Shown piece after piece: positions 47,929 through 56,517 of a stretch of DNA of 64,000 bases (its first letter is position 1; every line of letters starts with the position of its first letter). A model generated the notes under the pieces. The model did no database searches and was not told the DNA's origin. It saw only the letters and a program-made list of their open reading frames with translations. Origin of the DNA: Micromonospora humi. GTDB taxonomy: Bacteria > Actinomycetota > Actinomycetes > Mycobacteriales > Micromonosporaceae. The stretch lies in NCBI RefSeq assembly GCF_900090105.1, contig NZ_FMDM01000015.1, positions 62,001-126,000 on the forward strand. Reading direction: 5' to 3'. The translations under genes were made by a program, and so were the position numbers.

Positions 47929-49034
47929 CCCGGCGCGTGACCGGCAAGGTGGTGGCCCCGACCGGTGTCATCCGGCAGGGCTGCGTGGAGATCCGGGACG
48001 ACCGGATCAGTGCGGTCGCCGACTACCCGTCGGTACGGGACGGCCACTGGATCGTGCCCGGCTTCGTGGACATGCACACCCACGGCGGCGGCGGGCACAC
48101 GTTCACCACCGGCGACCCGGAGTCCGCCCGGCGGGCCGCCGGGTTCCACCTCGGCCACGGCACCACCACGCTGCTGGCCAGCCTGGTCAGCTCGCCGTTC
48201 GCGCTGATGCGCGACGCCACCGCCGCGTTCCGCCCGCTGGTCGAGTCGGGCGTGCTCGCCGGCCTGCACTTCGAGGGCCCCTACCTGTCCGCCGACCGCT
48301 GCGGCGCGCAGAACCCGGAGTTCCTGCGCGACCCGTCCACCGAGGAGCTGACCGAGCTGATCGAGCTGGGCGGCGGCGCGGTGCGGATGGTCACACTCGC
48401 CCCCGAGCGGGCCGGCGCGACCGCGGCGATCGAACTGCTGGTGGCGCACGGCGTGGTGGCGGCCGTCGGGCACACGGACGCCACCTGGGCGCAGACCCGC
48501 GCGGCGGTGGCCGCCGGCGCCAGCGTCGGCACCCACCTGTTCAACGGGATGCGTTCGGTGCACCACCGCGAACCCGGGCCGGTGGTGGCGCTGCTGGAGG
48601 CCCCGAACGTGGTCTGCGAGCTGGTCGCCGACGGCGTACATCTGCACGACGGCATGCTCGGCTTCGCCACCTCGGTGGCCGGCCCGGAGCGGGCCGCGCT
48701 GATCACCGACGCGATGGCCGCCGCCGGCATGCCCGACGGCGACTACGAGCTGGGCGGCCAGGCGGTCACCGTGGCCGACGGCGTGGCCCGGCTCAGCGCC
48801 GGCGGCGCGATCGCCGGCAGCACGCTCACCATGGACGCGGCCCTGCGGCACGCGGTCGGCGCGGGCGTGGCGATGCCGGACGCCGTTCGGATGGTCGCCA
48901 CCACCCCGGCCCGCGCCCTCGGCCTGGGCGACCGGGTGGGCGCGCTGCGGACCGGCCTACGCGCCGACCTGGTGGTCCTGGACGACGACCTGAACGTGGT
49001 CCGGGTGATGCGCGGCGGCGACTGGGTGGAGTGA
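47925..49034 (+). CDS. nagA: N-acetylglucosamine-6-phosphate deacetylase
   Basis: 369-residue amidohydrolase that makes glucosamine 6-phosphate plus acetate. Motifs in order: VPGFVDMHTHGGGG (metal site), LHFEGPYLS, VVAAVGHTDATWAQ, SVGTHLFNGMRSVHH and ALITDAMAAAGMPDG, the last with the catalytic Asp. C-terminal LGLGDRVGALRTGLRADLVV is the family's end. Length is normal. ATG 47925 overlaps the ROK gene (ATGA). Together with the kinase it completes cytoplasmic GlcNAc catabolism. Confidence 0.95.
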   Translation: MTRRVTGKVVAPTGVIRQGCVEIRDDRISAVADYPSVRDGHWIVPGFVDMHTHGGGGHTFTTGDPESARRAAGFHLGHGTTTLLASLVSSPFALMRDATAAFRPLVESGVLAGLHFEGPYLSADRCGAQNPEFLRDPSTEELTELIELGGGAVRMVTLAPERAGATAAIELLVAHGVVAAVGHTDATWAQTRAAVAAGASVGTHLFNGMRSVHHREPGPVVALLEAPNVVCELVADGVHLHDGMLGFATSVAGPERAALITDAMAAAGMPDGDYELGGQAVTVADGVARLSAGGAIAGSTLTMDAALRHAVGAGVAMPDAVRMVATTPARALGLGDRVGALRTGLRADLVVLDDDLNVVRVMRGGDWVE

Positions 49035-49050
49035 GCCGGGCGGCGTTTTC

Positions 49051-49560
49051 TCAGGGTTCCGTCCGCATCCTGCTGTAGTGCCGGCGGGCCTTCAATCGGT
49101 TGCCGCAGGTTGCCATCGAGCACCAGCGGGCGGTGTTCGAGCGACTCCGGTCGACCAGAAAGAGGCGGCACTCGTCGTTCGCGCAGGGGCGGAGGCGGCC
49201 GGGTGCGCTCTCGCGCAAGGCGGCCCAGCTGAGCACCGCCCGCGCGACGCTGCGGTGATCCGGCGGGGCGATCAGCGACCAGTCGAGCCGCGTCGCCGTC
49301 AGCTGGGGTGCCTGATGCACACCGACCAGCAGTGGTGCGAGGGAGTCGGCGGGGCGATCGCCGCGGGCCACCTCTTGCAACAGAGGACGGGCGGAGCGTA
49401 CGGCGTCCAGTTCCTCCCGGGTGCCGGTGCCGCCGAGGCCGCGCAGCCTCGATCGCGCCTCGGCCGGGTCGGCGAGGAGGTCCCTCACCGCACCGTCGAG
49501 CACCGGGGTGCTGTTGAGGACGAACAGCAGGAGCTCCTCGTCGGTGGAGATCACCGTCAC
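49051..49560 (-). CDS. CGNR zinc-finger (ABATE) regulator
   Basis: 169-residue CGNR/ABATE-domain protein, a family of putative transcription regulators. N-terminal ABATE region: LLLFVLNSTPVLDGAVRDLL and PADSLAPLLVGVHQ. C-terminal zinc finger: CANDECRLFLVDRSRSNTAR, then WCSMATCGNRLKARRHYSR, holding the CGNR motif. Start GTG 49560 was preferred over ATG 49575 because GGAGG lies 8 bases upstream, mirroring the divergent gene's start. It probably controls the divergent hydrolase. Confidence 0.85.
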   Translation of the reverse strand: MTVISTDEELLLFVLNSTPVLDGAVRDLLADPAEARSRLRGLGGTGTREELDAVRSARPLLQEVARGDRPADSLAPLLVGVHQAPQLTATRLDWSLIAPPDHRSVARAVLSWAALRESAPGRLRPCANDECRLFLVDRSRSNTARWCSMATCGNRLKARRHYSRMRTEP

Positions 49561-49564
49561 CGAA

Positions 49565-49642
49565 CTAACCTCCATTCTCGGCTTGCATGGTTAGAAGCTT
49601 ACCACTAGCTTCGTAACCACTGAAACCGGCAATGGAGGTTAG
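49565..49642. promoter_or_regulatory. Nested inverted repeats in CGNR/hydrolase divergent promoter
   Basis: Outer arms CTAACCTCCATT (49565-49576) and AATGGAGGTTAG (49631-49642) are exact inverses and carry the two ribosome binding sites (GGAGG on each strand). Inner arms TGGTTA (49588-49593) and TAACCA (49614-49619) bracket GAAGCTTACCACTAGCTTC-like sequence that is itself near-palindromic. This resembles a regulator-binding region with extended symmetry. Confidence 0.7.
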
Positions 49643-49644
49643 AC

Positions 49645-50514
49645 ATGCGAGCGTTCCACCGATACGCCGTCGTGGAGGGGCATCGGCTCTTCTACCGCGA
49701 GGCAGGTCCGTCCGACGCTCCCACCGTGGTGCTGCTGCACGGCTACCCCAGCAGTTCGTTCATGTTCCGCGAGCTGATCCCGAGGCTGGCCGACAGATAC
49801 CACGTGATCGCCCCCGATCACCTCGGCTTCGGTCAGTCGGACAGTCCCACGGTCGAGGAATTCGATTACCGCTTCGACTCGCTCGCCCGGCTCACCGCCG
49901 GCCTGCTCGACCAACTCGGCCTGCAGCGGTACGCCATCTACGTGCAGGACTACGGCGCGCCGGTCGGGTGGCGGCTCGCCCTGCAGCCCCACAGCCCGGT
50001 CAGCGCCGTCGTCAGCCAGAACGGCAACGCCTACGAGGCCGGCTTCGTCCCCGACTTCTGGGAGCCGATCTGGGCGTACGGGGAGGACCGCAACCCGCAG
50101 ACCGAGGCGGCCCTGCGCCCAGCTCTGGCACGTGACGCCATCGTCTGGCAGTACACCCACGGCGTGCCGGACCCGAGCGTGGTCAGCCCCGACACCTGGA
50201 CGCTGGACCACGCTCTGCTGCAGCGCCCGGGCAACGACGAGGTCCAGCTGCGCCTGTTCCACGACTACCGGACGAACCGCGCTCTGTACCCCCGGATCCA
50301 GGAGCACCTGCGGATCAACCGGATCCCCGTACTGGCGGTGTGGGGTGGCAACGACCAGATCTTCGCACCGGGAGGGGCGAGAGCCTTCGGCGAGGACCTG
50401 CCCGACGCCGAGGTGCACCTCCTGGACGGGGGGCACTTCCTGCTGGAGAGCAATCTCGACGAGGTCACCGAACTCACCCGAGCCTTCCTCGACCGAGCAC
50501 TGCGCCCCAGCTGA
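49645..50514 (+). CDS. Haloalkane dehalogenase/epoxide hydrolase-like alpha/beta hydrolase
   Basis: 289-residue alpha/beta hydrolase. Oxyanion motif VVLLHGYPSSSFMFREL; nucleophile is Asp102 in YVQDYGAPVGWRLA, not Ser, as in haloalkane dehalogenases and epoxide hydrolases; acid in VWGGNDQIFAPGG; His in LDGGHFLLES. The lid region (about 130-200) is present. HGYP with a Tyr-rich lid (FDYRF, WQYTHG) could favour epoxide hydrolysis, not settled. GGAGG is 6 bases before ATG 49645. Divergent from CGNR. Confidence 0.9.
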   Translation: MRAFHRYAVVEGHRLFYREAGPSDAPTVVLLHGYPSSSFMFRELIPRLADRYHVIAPDHLGFGQSDSPTVEEFDYRFDSLARLTAGLLDQLGLQRYAIYVQDYGAPVGWRLALQPHSPVSAVVSQNGNAYEAGFVPDFWEPIWAYGEDRNPQTEAALRPALARDAIVWQYTHGVPDPSVVSPDTWTLDHALLQRPGNDEVQLRLFHDYRTNRALYPRIQEHLRINRIPVLAVWGGNDQIFAPGGARAFGEDLPDAEVHLLDGGHFLLESNLDEVTELTRAFLDRALRPS

Positions 50515-50575
50515 CCGCCTTGTCACGCCGGACATGGTCGACCACTGTGCCTGGTCGCCATGTCGGGGCGGACGG

Positions 50576-51784
50576 TCAGGCGGTGGGCACCTCGACGCCG
50601 AGCACCGCCTGCTCGTCCGGGCGGTGCACCAGCACGTCGGCCAGGTAGGAGTGCACGGCCCGGCGCATCCCGACGTCGCGGCCCGCCTGCTCGGAGAGCA
50701 GCCACTTGTGCTCGATGATCTGGGCGAACAGCTCCTGCGGCTCAAGCTTGCGCCGCAGGTGCCCCGGCACCGCCCGGACCACCGGCTCGAAGACCTCGGT
50801 GAGCCAGCGGTGCGCCGCCTGCTGCTCGTCGGTCAGGTCGCTCTCCACCCGGTAGGCGTCCAGGTCGTTGAGGAGCTTGCGGGCCTGGTTCTCCTCGGCG
50901 TCCAGGCCGGTGAGCCGCAGCAGCCGCCGGGTGTGGTAGCCGGCGTCGACCACCTTGGGTCGCACCAGGTAACGCCCGTTGTCGACCGTCGACATGGCCA
51001 CCTCGGCGACGTCGAAGCCCAGCTCGTTGAGGCGGCGGATGCGTCCCTCGATGTCGTGCCGGGCGGCGCGCTCGACCTGCTGCTCGTAGGTGATCTCGTG
51101 CCAGAGCCGCTCGTAGCGCCGCACGACCTCCTCGCAGACCACCTCCGGGTCGATCGACTCGTGCAGCAGCCCGGCGGCCTGCAGGTCGAGCGCCTCACCG
51201 AAGATGTTCACCCGGGCGATCTCCAGGTCCTCCCCGCGCTGGCCGTTGGAGAGCGACGGGTGCAGCGCCCCGGTCTCGGCGTCCACCAGGTAGGCGGCGA
51301 ACGCGCCCGCGTCCCGCCGGAACAGCGTGTTCGACAGCGAGCAGTCGCCCCAGAAGAAACCGGTCAGATGCATCCGCACGATCAGCGCGGCCAGCGCGTC
51401 CAGCAGCCGGTTCATCGTCTCCGGGCGCAACGTGTTGGAGAACAGCGCGCGGTAGGGCAGCGAGAACTGGAGGTGCCGGGTGATCAGCACCGGGTCGAGC
51501 GGTTCACCGTCGTCGGTCTGCCGGTCGGCCACGATCGCGATCGCCTCGACCGACGGGAAGTCGATCCGTTCCAGCGCCCGCAGCAGGTCGTACTCGCGCT
51601 CGGCGACCCGCTCACCGGTCTCCTTCACCGCGTAGACGAAGCCGCCGAGCCGGACGAAGCGCACGACGTGCCGGGAGATGCCCTGCGGCAGCGCCACCAG
51701 GTGCTCGGCAGGCCACTGCTCCAGCGGGGTCGACCAGGGGAGGTCGAGCAGCGCCGGGTCGACGAGGGCCGAGGTGATCCGCAC
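50576..51784 (-). CDS. DUF4032 kinase-like protein
   Basis: 402-residue protein. The N-terminal two-thirds has a kinase-like fold with an ATP loop region (FVRLGGFVYAVKETGERVAE), a catalytic-like loop FWGDCSLSNTLFRRDA and a metal-like DAETGALHPSL, so it resembles LPS/APH kinases. The C-terminal third (DUF4032) has RRLLRLTGLDAEENQARKLL and WLTEVFEPVVRAVPGHLRRK. Substrate unknown. Start GTG 51784 is inferred from the family's start VRITSALVDPALLDLP. Confidence 0.83.
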   Translation of the reverse strand: MRITSALVDPALLDLPWSTPLEQWPAEHLVALPQGISRHVVRFVRLGGFVYAVKETGERVAEREYDLLRALERIDFPSVEAIAIVADRQTDDGEPLDPVLITRHLQFSLPYRALFSNTLRPETMNRLLDALAALIVRMHLTGFFWGDCSLSNTLFRRDAGAFAAYLVDAETGALHPSLSNGQRGEDLEIARVNIFGEALDLQAAGLLHESIDPEVVCEEVVRRYERLWHEITYEQQVERAARHDIEGRIRRLNELGFDVAEVAMSTVDNGRYLVRPKVVDAGYHTRRLLRLTGLDAEENQARKLLNDLDAYRVESDLTDEQQAAHRWLTEVFEPVVRAVPGHLRRKLEPQELFAQIIEHKWLLSEQAGRDVGMRRAVHSYLADVLVHRPDEQAVLGVEVPTA

Positions 51785-51896
51785 GGCAACCAGTGTGACC
51801 GCTGGCTCCCCGGAGCGCTTCCCTTCGTGGTTCGGCACACAGGCCGCCGCCGCCCGCGAGGCCGGGCCGCCGCCCGCGGCCCGGTAGCGTGGTCGC

Positions 51897-52664
51897 GTGC
51901 GCCAGACCTCAGGGGTACGCCGCGACCTGCGGCTGCGGCCCGTCCGACCGGCCGGATGGTGGTGGGACGGGCTGCTGCTCGCCGCGCTGGTGGCGCTGAC
52001 CGTGGCGCTCGCCTCGGGCCACCTGTTCGGGCTCGACCGGGCGGTCGCCGACTGGTCGGCCGCGCACCGGCCGACCGCCGTCCGGTGGATCGCCATGGCG
52101 CTCAACCTGCTCGGTCAGGGCACCCCGCTGACGTTGCTGGCGGCCGGGCTGGGCGTGCTGCTGGCGCTGCGGGTGCGCTCGGTGCGGGCGGTGCTGCCGC
52201 CGGTGACCGCGTTCGTGCTGACGTTCTTCACGATCGGCCCGCTGAAGGTGTGGACCGCCCGCCCGGCGCCGAGCGCGAGCGTGAAGGAGCCGTTCCTGCC
52301 GCCCGAGCAGACGCTGCCGCTGTTCCAGCACGACCTGCCGGTGCGGTTCGCCCAGTCGTACCCGTCCGGGCACGTGGCCAACGCGATCGTCTGGTACGGC
52401 GTGCTCGCCCTGCTGTTGGCCCCGCTGCTGCGCACGGTCGGCCGGGCCGTGCCGGCCCGGTTGATCACCGTGGTCCGGGTGGCGCCCCCGGCGATCGTCT
52501 TCTGCACCACCGTCTACCTGGGCTGGCACTGGATCACCGACTCGGTCGCCGGGCTGCTGCTCGGCCTGCTGCTGGACCGGCTGCTGCGGCGGGTGCCCTG
52601 GAACGCCCTGCCCCTGCCGGCGCGGCTCGGCGCCTGGGGGCGGCCGGCCGACGGGCTCGACTGA
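51897..52664 (+). CDS. PAP2-family phosphatase
   Basis: 255-residue membrane phosphatase with about six helices. The three PAP2 motifs: KVWTARPAPS, SYPSGHVANAIVWYG, and GWHWITDSVAGLLLG (the third, with the histidine). The conserved arginine before the third motif is replaced by a threonine/tyrosine context (TTVYLGWHW). Dephosphorylates lipid phosphates or undecaprenyl pyrophosphate; exact substrate unknown. GTG 51897 is 6 bases after TAGCGT, suggesting leaderless. Confidence 0.87.
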   Translation: MRQTSGVRRDLRLRPVRPAGWWWDGLLLAALVALTVALASGHLFGLDRAVADWSAAHRPTAVRWIAMALNLLGQGTPLTLLAAGLGVLLALRVRSVRAVLPPVTAFVLTFFTIGPLKVWTARPAPSASVKEPFLPPEQTLPLFQHDLPVRFAQSYPSGHVANAIVWYGVLALLLAPLLRTVGRAVPARLITVVRVAPPAIVFCTTVYLGWHWITDSVAGLLLGLLLDRLLRRVPWNALPLPARLGAWGRPADGLD

Positions 52665-52786
52665 GCGCCCGCCGCCGGTCTGCCGACCGCAGCCCCGGCG
52701 GTGGCCGGCTGAATCTCGATCCGGCGCCGACGACGCGATCCCGTGCGCGGCACCCGCCATCAACCCCGGCACCCTAGGCTGCGGGC

Positions 52787-53992
52787 GTGGAACGGCTGGC
52801 GCGGCGACTCGGCGTACCCGATGCGGTCGTCATCGGTCTGGGCTCGATGCTCGGCGCGGGCGTCTTCGTGGTCTTCGCCCCGGCCGCGTCGGCGGCCGGC
52901 GGCGCCGGGCTGCTGGTCGCGCTCGCGCTGGCCGGCTTCATCGCGTTCTGCAACGCCACCAGCTCGGCCCGGCTGGCCGCCCGCTACCCGGAGTCCGGCG
53001 GCACCTACGTCTACGGCCGCGAGCGGCTGCACCCGTTCGCCGGCTTCGTCGCCGGGTGGGGGTTCGTGGTCGGCAAGACGGCGAGCTGCGCGGCGATGGC
53101 GCTGACGGTCGGGGCCTACCTGTGGCCGGGGCGGGCGCGTCTCGTCGCGGTCCTCGCGGTGGTGGCGGTGACCGCGGTGAACCTGCGCGGGATCGGCAAG
53201 ACGGCGGCGGCCACCCGGGTGCTGGTCGCGGTGGTGCTCACCGTGCTGGCCGTGGTGGCGGTGACCGGCGCGCCGCGGGTGGCCGGCGACCGGTTCACCG
53301 GCTTCGCCGACGTCGGCACACACGGCGTGCTCACCGCCGCCGGCCTGCTCTTCTTCGCCTTCGCCGGGTACGCGCGGATCGCCACCCTCGGCGAGGAGGT
53401 CAGGGACCCGGAACGCACCATTCCCCGCGCGGTGCCGCTGGCGCTCGGCGCGGTGCTCGCGATCTACCTGACGCTGGCCGTGGTCGCGCTCGGCGTGCTC
53501 GGCGCCGACCGGCTGGCCGCCTCGGCCGCGCCGCTGGTCGACGTGGTGACCGCGGCGGGCCGGCCCGGGCTGGCCTGGCTGGTGCGCGCCGGGGCCGCCG
53601 TGGCGGTGACCGGGGTGCTGCTCTCCCTGCTCGCCGGCGTCGGCCGCACCACGCTGGCGATGGCCCGCCGCCGCGACCTGCCGGGCGCGCTGGCCGCCGT
53701 GCACCCGCGCCACCGGGTGCCGCACCGCGCCGAGCTGGTCGTGGCCGCCGTGGTGATCGTGGTGGTGGCGTTCGGCGACGTCCGGGGCGCGATCGGCTTC
53801 TCCAGCTGCACCGTGCTGGTCTACTACGCGATCACCAACGCGGCGGCGCTGACGCTGGGCCCGTCGCTGCTCGCCGCGCTGGGGTTGGTCGGCTGCCTGG
53901 TGCTCGCGGTCAGCCTGCCGCTCGTCAGCGTGCTCGCCGGGTTCGGCGTGCTCGCCCTCGGCGCGCTCTGGTACGCCGTCCGCCACCGCTGA
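52787..53992 (+). CDS. APC-family amino acid permease
   Basis: 401-residue permease with about twelve membrane segments. Family motifs: DAVVIGLGSMLGAGVFVVFA at the start, FCNATSSARLAARYPESGGTY after helix 2, then FAFAGYARIATLGEEVRDPE and RTIPRAVPLALG. Transports amino acids or polyamines; substrate unknown. GTG 52787 is 6 bases after TAGGCT. Convergent with the ion channel gene, 6 bases apart. Confidence 0.9.
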   Translation: MERLARRLGVPDAVVIGLGSMLGAGVFVVFAPAASAAGGAGLLVALALAGFIAFCNATSSARLAARYPESGGTYVYGRERLHPFAGFVAGWGFVVGKTASCAAMALTVGAYLWPGRARLVAVLAVVAVTAVNLRGIGKTAAATRVLVAVVLTVLAVVAVTGAPRVAGDRFTGFADVGTHGVLTAAGLLFFAFAGYARIATLGEEVRDPERTIPRAVPLALGAVLAIYLTLAVVALGVLGADRLAASAAPLVDVVTAAGRPGLAWLVRAGAAVAVTGVLLSLLAGVGRTTLAMARRRDLPGALAAVHPRHRVPHRAELVVAAVVIVVVAFGDVRGAIGFSSCTVLVYYAITNAAALTLGPSLLAALGLVGCLVLAVSLPLVSVLAGFGVLALGALWYAVRHR

Positions 53993-53998
53993 GCGGCG

Positions 53999-55771
53999 TC
54001 ACTCCGCCGGCTCGCGCGGGGTGGGGGGCGCGGCCGGCGCGGGCGTGGTCTCCCGCAGCAGGGCGGTCAACCCGGCCCGCCGGGCCACCACGGTCAGCCG
54101 GTCACCGGCGTTCAGCACCACGCGCGGGTCGACCGACCAGTCGGCCTTGTGCCCGGTGCGGGTGTGCGCCAGCAGGCGCACCTCGCCGGGGCGGGCCACC
54201 GCGCCGAGCGGACGCCCGTCCAACGGGGAGCCGGCCACCACGGGCACCTCGGTGACCAGCAGCGCGTGCCGGTCCACCGGGATGGTGGCGATCACCGCGC
54301 GGTCCAGCAGGGCCGCCGCGAACGACGGCGCGGCCAGGTAGGAGACGCTGCGCGAGATGCCGATGCCGAACGCCTGCTGGATCCGCTCGGCGAAGTCGCC
54401 GTCGAACAGCCGCAGCACCACCCGCAGGTCGGGGTCGAGCGAACGGGCGATCAGCGCGGCGCGCAGGTTCGCCCCGTCGTCCGTCGAGACCACCACCAGC
54501 GCCTGGCTGGTGTCGACCGAGGCGGACCGGAGCGTCTCCTCTAGGCCGGCGTCCCCGACGATCACCGGCACGCCCAGCCGGTGCGCCAACGCGGCGCCCC
54601 GCGCGTCGGGATTCTTGTCGATGGCCACCACCTCGACGCCGAAGTCGTGCAGTTGAGCCATCACCCGGGTGCCGATGTTGCCCAACCCGACCACCACCAC
54701 GTGGCCCGAACGGTCGGGTTGGATCCGGCCGGCGTGCAGGGCCAGCCGGGCGTTGACGATGCCGTCGACCACCGCGGCCGTGATCAGCGGGATCAACGCC
54801 AACCCGGCCAGGTTGAGCACCACCTGCATCACCTGGGCGGCGGCCGGCTTGTTGACGTCCGGGTCCTGGCCGCTGAGCGTGGTGACCAGGGTGAGGTAGA
54901 GCGCCTCGCCCCAGTCGACGCCGGCGGCCCGGGCGTTCAGCCAGCCCAGCACCGCGATCACGCCGAGCAGCACCAGCACCGCGATGCCGATCTTGCGGGT
55001 GGCGAAGCTGCGGACCGCGCGCAGCAGCACCTCCACCGGCTGCCGACGCCGCCGGGCCCGTACCAGCCGGCGGGCGGCCAGCTCGGTGCCGGGCGGCTGG
55101 CCGGTCGCCTCGGCCAGCACCACGTCGGCCGCCGCCTCGTCGGCGGGCAGCACCCGGACCAGCTCCGGGTCGGCGGTGACGGCCAGGCCGCACACCACGT
55201 CCTGCGGGCGTACGTCGGTGCGGCGGGCCACGTAGAGCGTGCGGCCGGCGTGCCGGAAGTGGGTCGGCGCCAGCTCGCCCAGCGCGGCGGCGACGAAGGC
55301 GGGGGCGGCCATCGAGGCGTCCGAGATGATCGCCGAGTCGGGGAAGAGCTGCCGCAGCCCGTCGGCCAGATTGGTGTTGAACATCCGCACCACCAGGCGC
55401 AGCCGGGGCTCGACCTCCTGCGCGCAGAGCGCCGCGTGCATGTTGCCCACGTCGTCCTGGTGCAGCAGTGCCAACCCGGCCGCGTCGGCCAGCCCGGCCC
55501 GGCGGAACGCGGCCTCGTCGAGCCGGTCCGCCAGGACCACGCGTACGCCGGGCACGTCCCGCCCGTCCGGGCCGTCGGACCGACGGCGCTCCGGCACCAC
55601 GAGCGTGACCCGGACCTGACCGGCGGCCGGGTCGGTGGCGAGCATCGCCCGGACCACCCAGTAGGCCAACGGGTCCGAGCCACAGACCACGTAGTGGGGG
55701 CGTTCGTCCCCGTTCGGCCGGAACCGCCACCCGGTCGCGCGGCGCGCTCGATCGCGCAGAGGCTCGGCCAT
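53999..55771 (-). CDS. Ion channel with two TrkA_N/RCK domains (CASTOR/POLLUX-like)
   Basis: 590-residue protein. N-terminal RCK-like domain (about 25-200): HYVVCGSDPLAYWVVRAML; hydrophobic helix ILAVLVLLGVIAVLGWLN-like near 275; a pore region TLVTTLSGQDPDVNKP, which lacks the K+ filter TVGYGD; then a second helix and a C-terminal TrkA_N domain (GHVVVVGLGNIGTRVMAQL and DFGVEVVAIDKNPDARGA). The layout fits the CASTOR/POLLUX channel type. Ion selectivity is unclear. ATG 55771 is 6 bases after TACGAT, so probably leaderless. Confidence 0.85.
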   Translation of the reverse strand: MAEPLRDRARRATGWRFRPNGDERPHYVVCGSDPLAYWVVRAMLATDPAAGQVRVTLVVPERRRSDGPDGRDVPGVRVVLADRLDEAAFRRAGLADAAGLALLHQDDVGNMHAALCAQEVEPRLRLVVRMFNTNLADGLRQLFPDSAIISDASMAAPAFVAAALGELAPTHFRHAGRTLYVARRTDVRPQDVVCGLAVTADPELVRVLPADEAAADVVLAEATGQPPGTELAARRLVRARRRRQPVEVLLRAVRSFATRKIGIAVLVLLGVIAVLGWLNARAAGVDWGEALYLTLVTTLSGQDPDVNKPAAAQVMQVVLNLAGLALIPLITAAVVDGIVNARLALHAGRIQPDRSGHVVVVGLGNIGTRVMAQLHDFGVEVVAIDKNPDARGAALAHRLGVPVIVGDAGLEETLRSASVDTSQALVVVSTDDGANLRAALIARSLDPDLRVVLRLFDGDFAERIQQAFGIGISRSVSYLAAPSFAAALLDRAVIATIPVDRHALLVTEVPVVAGSPLDGRPLGAVARPGEVRLLAHTRTGHKADWSVDPRVVLNAGDRLTVVARRAGLTALLRETTPAPAAPPTPREPAE

Positions 55772-55859
55772 GCCCGGATCGTAGTCAGCCGCTCGCGGTG
55801 GGCGCAGCCCCCATCGATCTTGAACGCATGGCGTCGCCGGCGGCGGGTAGAGCACCGGC

Positions 55860-56342
55860 ATGCAGACGTTCCTGCCGTATCCGGACTTCCTGGCCAGCGC
55901 CCGGACCCTGGACCAGAAGCGGCTGGGCAAGCAGCGCGTGGAGGCCATCCAGGTGTTGCGCGGGTTGACCCGACCCGACTACGGCTGGCGCAACCATCCC
56001 GCGGTGAAGATGTGGGCCGGGTACGAGGAGGCGCTGACCCGCTACGGGCTCGACATGTGCGCGGTGTGGTGCGAGCCCGGCCGGGCGGACACCTGCGCCG
56101 CCACGCTCGCCACCGACCTCGCCGCCGCCTGCGGCATCACCACCGTCCGGACCCAGGACGAGTTGGCCGCCACCGGGGACGTCCCGCCCTGGCTGGGCCG
56201 CGAGGACCTGCACCGCAGCCACCGTTCCTCGCTGCTGCGCAAGGACCCCACCCACTACGCCCCGCTCCTCCCCGCCGACACCCCGCTCGACCTGGAGTAC
56301 GTCTGGCCCCCCTCCGACCGCCCCCGCCGCTGCCTCGGATGA
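55860..56342 (+). CDS. Pyrimidine-dimer-DNA-glycosylase-like protein (MSMEG_6728 type)
   Basis: 160-residue protein: MQTFLPYPDFLASARTLDQK, RLGKQRVEAIQVLRGLTRPD, YGWRNHPAVKMWAGYEEALT and HRSHRSSLLRKDPTHYAPLL, a conserved pattern found in actinobacteria and annotated by analogy with T4-type Pyr_excise glycosylases. DNA-repair activity is not shown. A TAGAGC box sits 6 bases before ATG. The GGGGCCCC element begins directly after the stop. Confidence 0.82.
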   Translation: MQTFLPYPDFLASARTLDQKRLGKQRVEAIQVLRGLTRPDYGWRNHPAVKMWAGYEEALTRYGLDMCAVWCEPGRADTCAATLATDLAAACGITTVRTQDELAATGDVPPWLGREDLHRSHRSSLLRKDPTHYAPLLPADTPLDLEYVWPPSDRPRRCLG

Positions 56343-56395
56343 AAGGCGGGGGCCCCTTTTAACGGATTCGGTAGAGGAAGGGGCCCCGCTTAACA
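56343..56395 (-). repeat. Dispersed GGGGCCCC intergenic element, copy C1 (inverted)
   Basis: AAGGCGGGGGCCCC, TTTTAACGGATTCGGTAGA, GGAAGGGGCCCCGCTTAACA: the reverse of copies A and B. It follows the stop codon of the previous gene at once. Together with C2 it makes an inverted pair around 56396-56420. Confidence 0.85.
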
Positions 56396-56420
56396 CCCGC
56401 CGCCCGCGCAGGGTCCCGGC

Positions 56421-56476
56421 GGTGTTAAGCGGGGGCCCCGCCACATCCGAATGCGTTAAAAGGGGCCCCCGCCTTA
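56421..56476 (+). repeat. Dispersed GGGGCCCC intergenic element, copy C2
   Basis: GGTGTTAAGCGGGGGCCCCG, CCACATCCGAATGC, GTTAAAAGGGGCCCCCGCCT. Direct relative of A and B, inverse of C1 25 bases before it. It ends about 40 bases before the start of the FAD oxidoreductase gene. Confidence 0.85.
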
Positions 56477-56517
56477 CACCTCGGGCAGGATGGGGGGACT
56501 TGGGAGCGGAGGGTGGC

